A stretch of 64,000 bases of DNA from MR-S7 sp000400995. Its GTDB lineage: Bacteria > Pseudomonadota > Gammaproteobacteria > Burkholderiales > Burkholderiaceae_C. Location: NCBI RefSeq assembly GCF_045291395.1, contig NZ_CP152342.1, positions 1,054,001-1,118,000 on the forward strand, written 5' to 3'. The notes under the pieces are model-generated. The model saw only the letters and a list, made by a program, of their open reading frames with translations, made no database searches and had not been told where the DNA came from. Shown here piece by piece: positions 62,235 through 64,000 of this stretch; positions within the stretch are counted from its first letter, which is position 1, and each line of letters begins with the position of its first letter. A program made the translations under genes and the position numbers.

Positions 62235-64000
62235 ATGACAGTCATAGCGAAAAACGATGGCGCCGATGCCTGCTGGCGCACCGTCTTCGACAGCGTAAGG
62301 GCCCATGCGCAGCAGTGCGGCGTGCACCTGGCGGGCGCCGTGGTGCTCGTGCCCTACGCCCAGCTCATGGCCGAGGCGCGGCGGCAATGGGCGCGCCTGC
62401 ACCCCCAGGGCTTCATGCCGCAGTTCGAGACCACGCGCAACTGGGCGCGGCGGCTCGGCGCCCCGCTGCCCGAGGGCAGCGAGTTCGCGGGCGATGTGGC
62501 GCGCGACGCCGTCACCGCCCGCGCGCTGCTCGAGCGCGCCGGCCTGGCCGCCCACCGCGAAGCCCTGGCCGATCCGCTGCTGGAGATGGCGGCCCAGCTC
62601 GCCGCCGCCGCGGCCGCCGCCGGCCCGCACGGCCGCGCCGCCTGGGCCGACGCGGCCCGCGCGCTGCTGGCCGCCGGCGGCGACGGCGGCGCGCTGCGGC
62701 TGGAGGCCGCTGCCGCGCGCATCGCGCTCGAATGGGTGCTGGCCTCGCGCCACGCCACCGATGTGCTGTTCGACCCCGGCGTGCGCGCCAGCACGGACCT
62801 GCTGGCCGTGGTGCAGGGCTTCCACCCCGACCCGCTGGCACAGGCGCTGCTGGCGCACTGGGGCGACGCGGGCCTGGCCGTTGCGTTGCCCGCGCCCGCG
62901 GTGCATGGCCGCGCCGCGCTGCACACCGCCGCCGACGCGGAAGACGAGGCCCAGCGCGCCGCCGCCTGCGTGCTGGCCCACCTGGCCCAGGGCCGCGCGC
63001 CCGTGGCGCTGGCGGCCACCGACCGCGCGCTCACACGGCGCATCAGCGCGCTGCTGGACGGCGCGGGCGTGCCCGTGCACGACGAGAACGGCTGGACGCT
63101 GTCCACCACGCGCGCCGGGGCGCAGCTCATGGCCCTGCTGCGCGCCTGCACCTGGGACGCGCCGGCCGACGCCGTGCTCGACGCGCTCAAGCAGCTGCCC
63201 GCCGTGGAGGCCGCCGCGCTGCGCGCGCTGGAGCACGGGCTGCGCCGTGCCGGCCTGCGCCAGTGGAGCGCGGCCGTGGCCGCGCTGCAGGGCCGCGCCA
63301 GCCAGGCCCAGGCCGCTGCGCTCGCGGCGCAGGCCGACGCCTGGCGCGCGCCGCTGCGCGCCGCGCGGCCGCTGGCGCAGTGGCTCCAGGCGCTGCGCGA
63401 GCTGCTGCAGCAGACCGGCCTGTGGGACGCGCTGGCGCACGACAGCGCCGGCGAGCACGTGCTGGCAGAACTGCGCCTGCCCCAGGGCCTGGAGGCCGAC
63501 CTGGAGGCGCTCGATGGCGCGGGACGCCGCCTGGCGCTGGCCGAATTCACCCGCTGGGTCGACGCGGTGCTGGAGACGGGCCGCTACCGCCCCGAATACC
63601 TGGCCGGCGCTCCCGTGACCGTGCTGCCGCTGCCGCAGCTGCTGGCGCGCCCCTTCGCCGCGCTGGTCCTGCCCGGCTGCGACGAAAAGCGCCTGCAGAC
63701 CGCGCCCGAGCCGCCCGGCGTGTGGACCGCCGCGCAGCGCACGGCCCTGGGCCTGCCCACGCGCGAACAGCTCGCCGTGGTCCAGCGCGCCGCCTGGGCC
63801 CATGCGCTCGGCACGCCGTGGGTGGACATCCTCTGGCGCGCGGGCGACGAGGGCGGTGAGCCGCTGCTCGCCAGCCCCCTGGTGCTGGCGCTGCAGCTCG
63901 ATGGCGCAGCCGCCCCGGGCGGCGATGCGCGCGCCGCGCGTGCCATCGCCGCCGCGCCCGTGCCGCGCCCGCTGCCCGTGGGGGCGCAGCTGCCCGTGCC
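62235..64000 (+). CDS. AddB-like PD-(D/E)XK nuclease family DNA repair protein, 3' partial
   Basis: The frame is open from the ATG at 62235 (MTVIAKNDGADACWRTVFD) to the end of the window, more than 588 residues. It shows the inactivated helicase fold of AddB-type subunits: VVLVPYAQLMAEARRQW, VALAATDRALTRRISALLDG, then AALVLPGCDEKRLQTAP. The catalytic PD-(D/E)XK domain expected at the C-terminus lies beyond the window. In Burkholderiales this gene commonly precedes a UvrD-type helicase, forming an AddAB-like end-resection complex. In-frame starts at 62184 (GTG) and 62214 (ATG) are possible. Confidence 0.82.
   Translation, partial: MTVIAKNDGADACWRTVFDSVRAHAQQCGVHLAGAVVLVPYAQLMAEARRQWARLHPQGFMPQFETTRNWARRLGAPLPEGSEFAGDVARDAVTARALLERAGLAAHREALADPLLEMAAQLAAAAAAAGPHGRAAWADAARALLAAGGDGGALRLEAAAARIALEWVLASRHATDVLFDPGVRASTDLLAVVQGFHPDPLAQALLAHWGDAGLAVALPAPAVHGRAALHTAADAEDEAQRAAACVLAHLAQGRAPVALAATDRALTRRISALLDGAGVPVHDENGWTLSTTRAGAQLMALLRACTWDAPADAVLDALKQLPAVEAAALRALEHGLRRAGLRQWSAAVAALQGRASQAQAAALAAQADAWRAPLRAARPLAQWLQALRELLQQTGLWDALAHDSAGEHVLAELRLPQGLEADLEALDGAGRRLALAEFTRWVDAVLETGRYRPEYLAGAPVTVLPLPQLLARPFAALVLPGCDEKRLQTAPEPPGVWTAAQRTALGLPTREQLAVVQRAAWAHALGTPWVDILWRAGDEGGEPLLASPLVLALQLDGAAAPGGDARAARAIAAAPVPRPLPVGAQLPV

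Overview
The window is about 64 kb of GC-rich DNA from a beta-proteobacterium, most likely a member of the Comamonadaceae (Burkholderiales; Acidovorax, Alicycliphilus, Delftia and Comamonas are the obvious candidates). The main reasons are the many Bug-type (TctC) binding proteins, the rho-trxA-nuclease order, the PhoU-PhoB-PhoR block, and dispersed palindromes of a kind I associate with this family. It looks chromosomal.

Layout. 1-2.4 kb: the 3' part of a TrmH-family RNA methyltransferase, a small secreted protein and an MFS transporter. 2.4-7.4 kb (minus strand): a catabolic operon with two Bug solute-binding proteins (one frameshifted), an enolase-superfamily dehydratase/racemase, a 2-hydroxyacid dehydrogenase and a FadR-type repressor that faces two TGGTnnnACCA operators. 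7.5-12.7 kb: a PAS-GGDEF protein, a QseB/QseC-like two-component system with its classical neighbour YgiW, and a TerB-like protein, closed by a strong terminator. 12.7-14.4 kb: NhaA behind a structured leader that may be an nhaA-I (lithium-class) riboswitch. 14.4-20.5 kb: a probable copper locus (two DUF2946 proteins, Sco, PCu(A)C, a TonB-dependent receptor and a PepSY protein).

20.5-22.9 kb: two abutting IS5-family elements that have destroyed a TonB receptor gene. 22.9-42.7 kb: an iron/siderophore island. It holds two FecI-FecR-FecA cell-surface-signalling cassettes, and a third in which sigma factor and FecR are one polypeptide without the usual cytoplasmic anti-sigma domain. Each cassette has a Fur-box-like site upstream. 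The third continues into DUF3649, PepSY and DUF3325 genes, a MacA-MacB-NodT tripartite exporter, and a Fur-fold protein that has no cysteine and a single histidine. No siderophore biosynthesis genes are seen, so the island looks built for uptake of foreign siderophores plus export or recycling. 42.8 kb: tRNA-Ser(GGA).

42.9-51.6 kb: a periplasmic binding protein and a fasciclin lipoprotein (minus strand), then a Pho-box-preceded pstS-pstC-pstA-pstB-phoU-phoB-phoR cluster; phoR carries a frameshift as given. 51.6-59.1 kb (minus strand): a MATE exporter, a GT-C-like membrane protein, ribosomal protein L31 type B, and an ABC-2 exporter like E. coli YhiI-RbbA-YhhJ. 60.3-64 kb: rho, trxA and the 5' part of an AddB-like nuclease that runs off the window.

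Several genes are each out of frame by exactly one base in or beside a homopolymer (near 3264, 20820, 35650, 35700 and 50502). This is either recent decay or under-calling in the assembly, and should be kept in mind when reading the broken genes.
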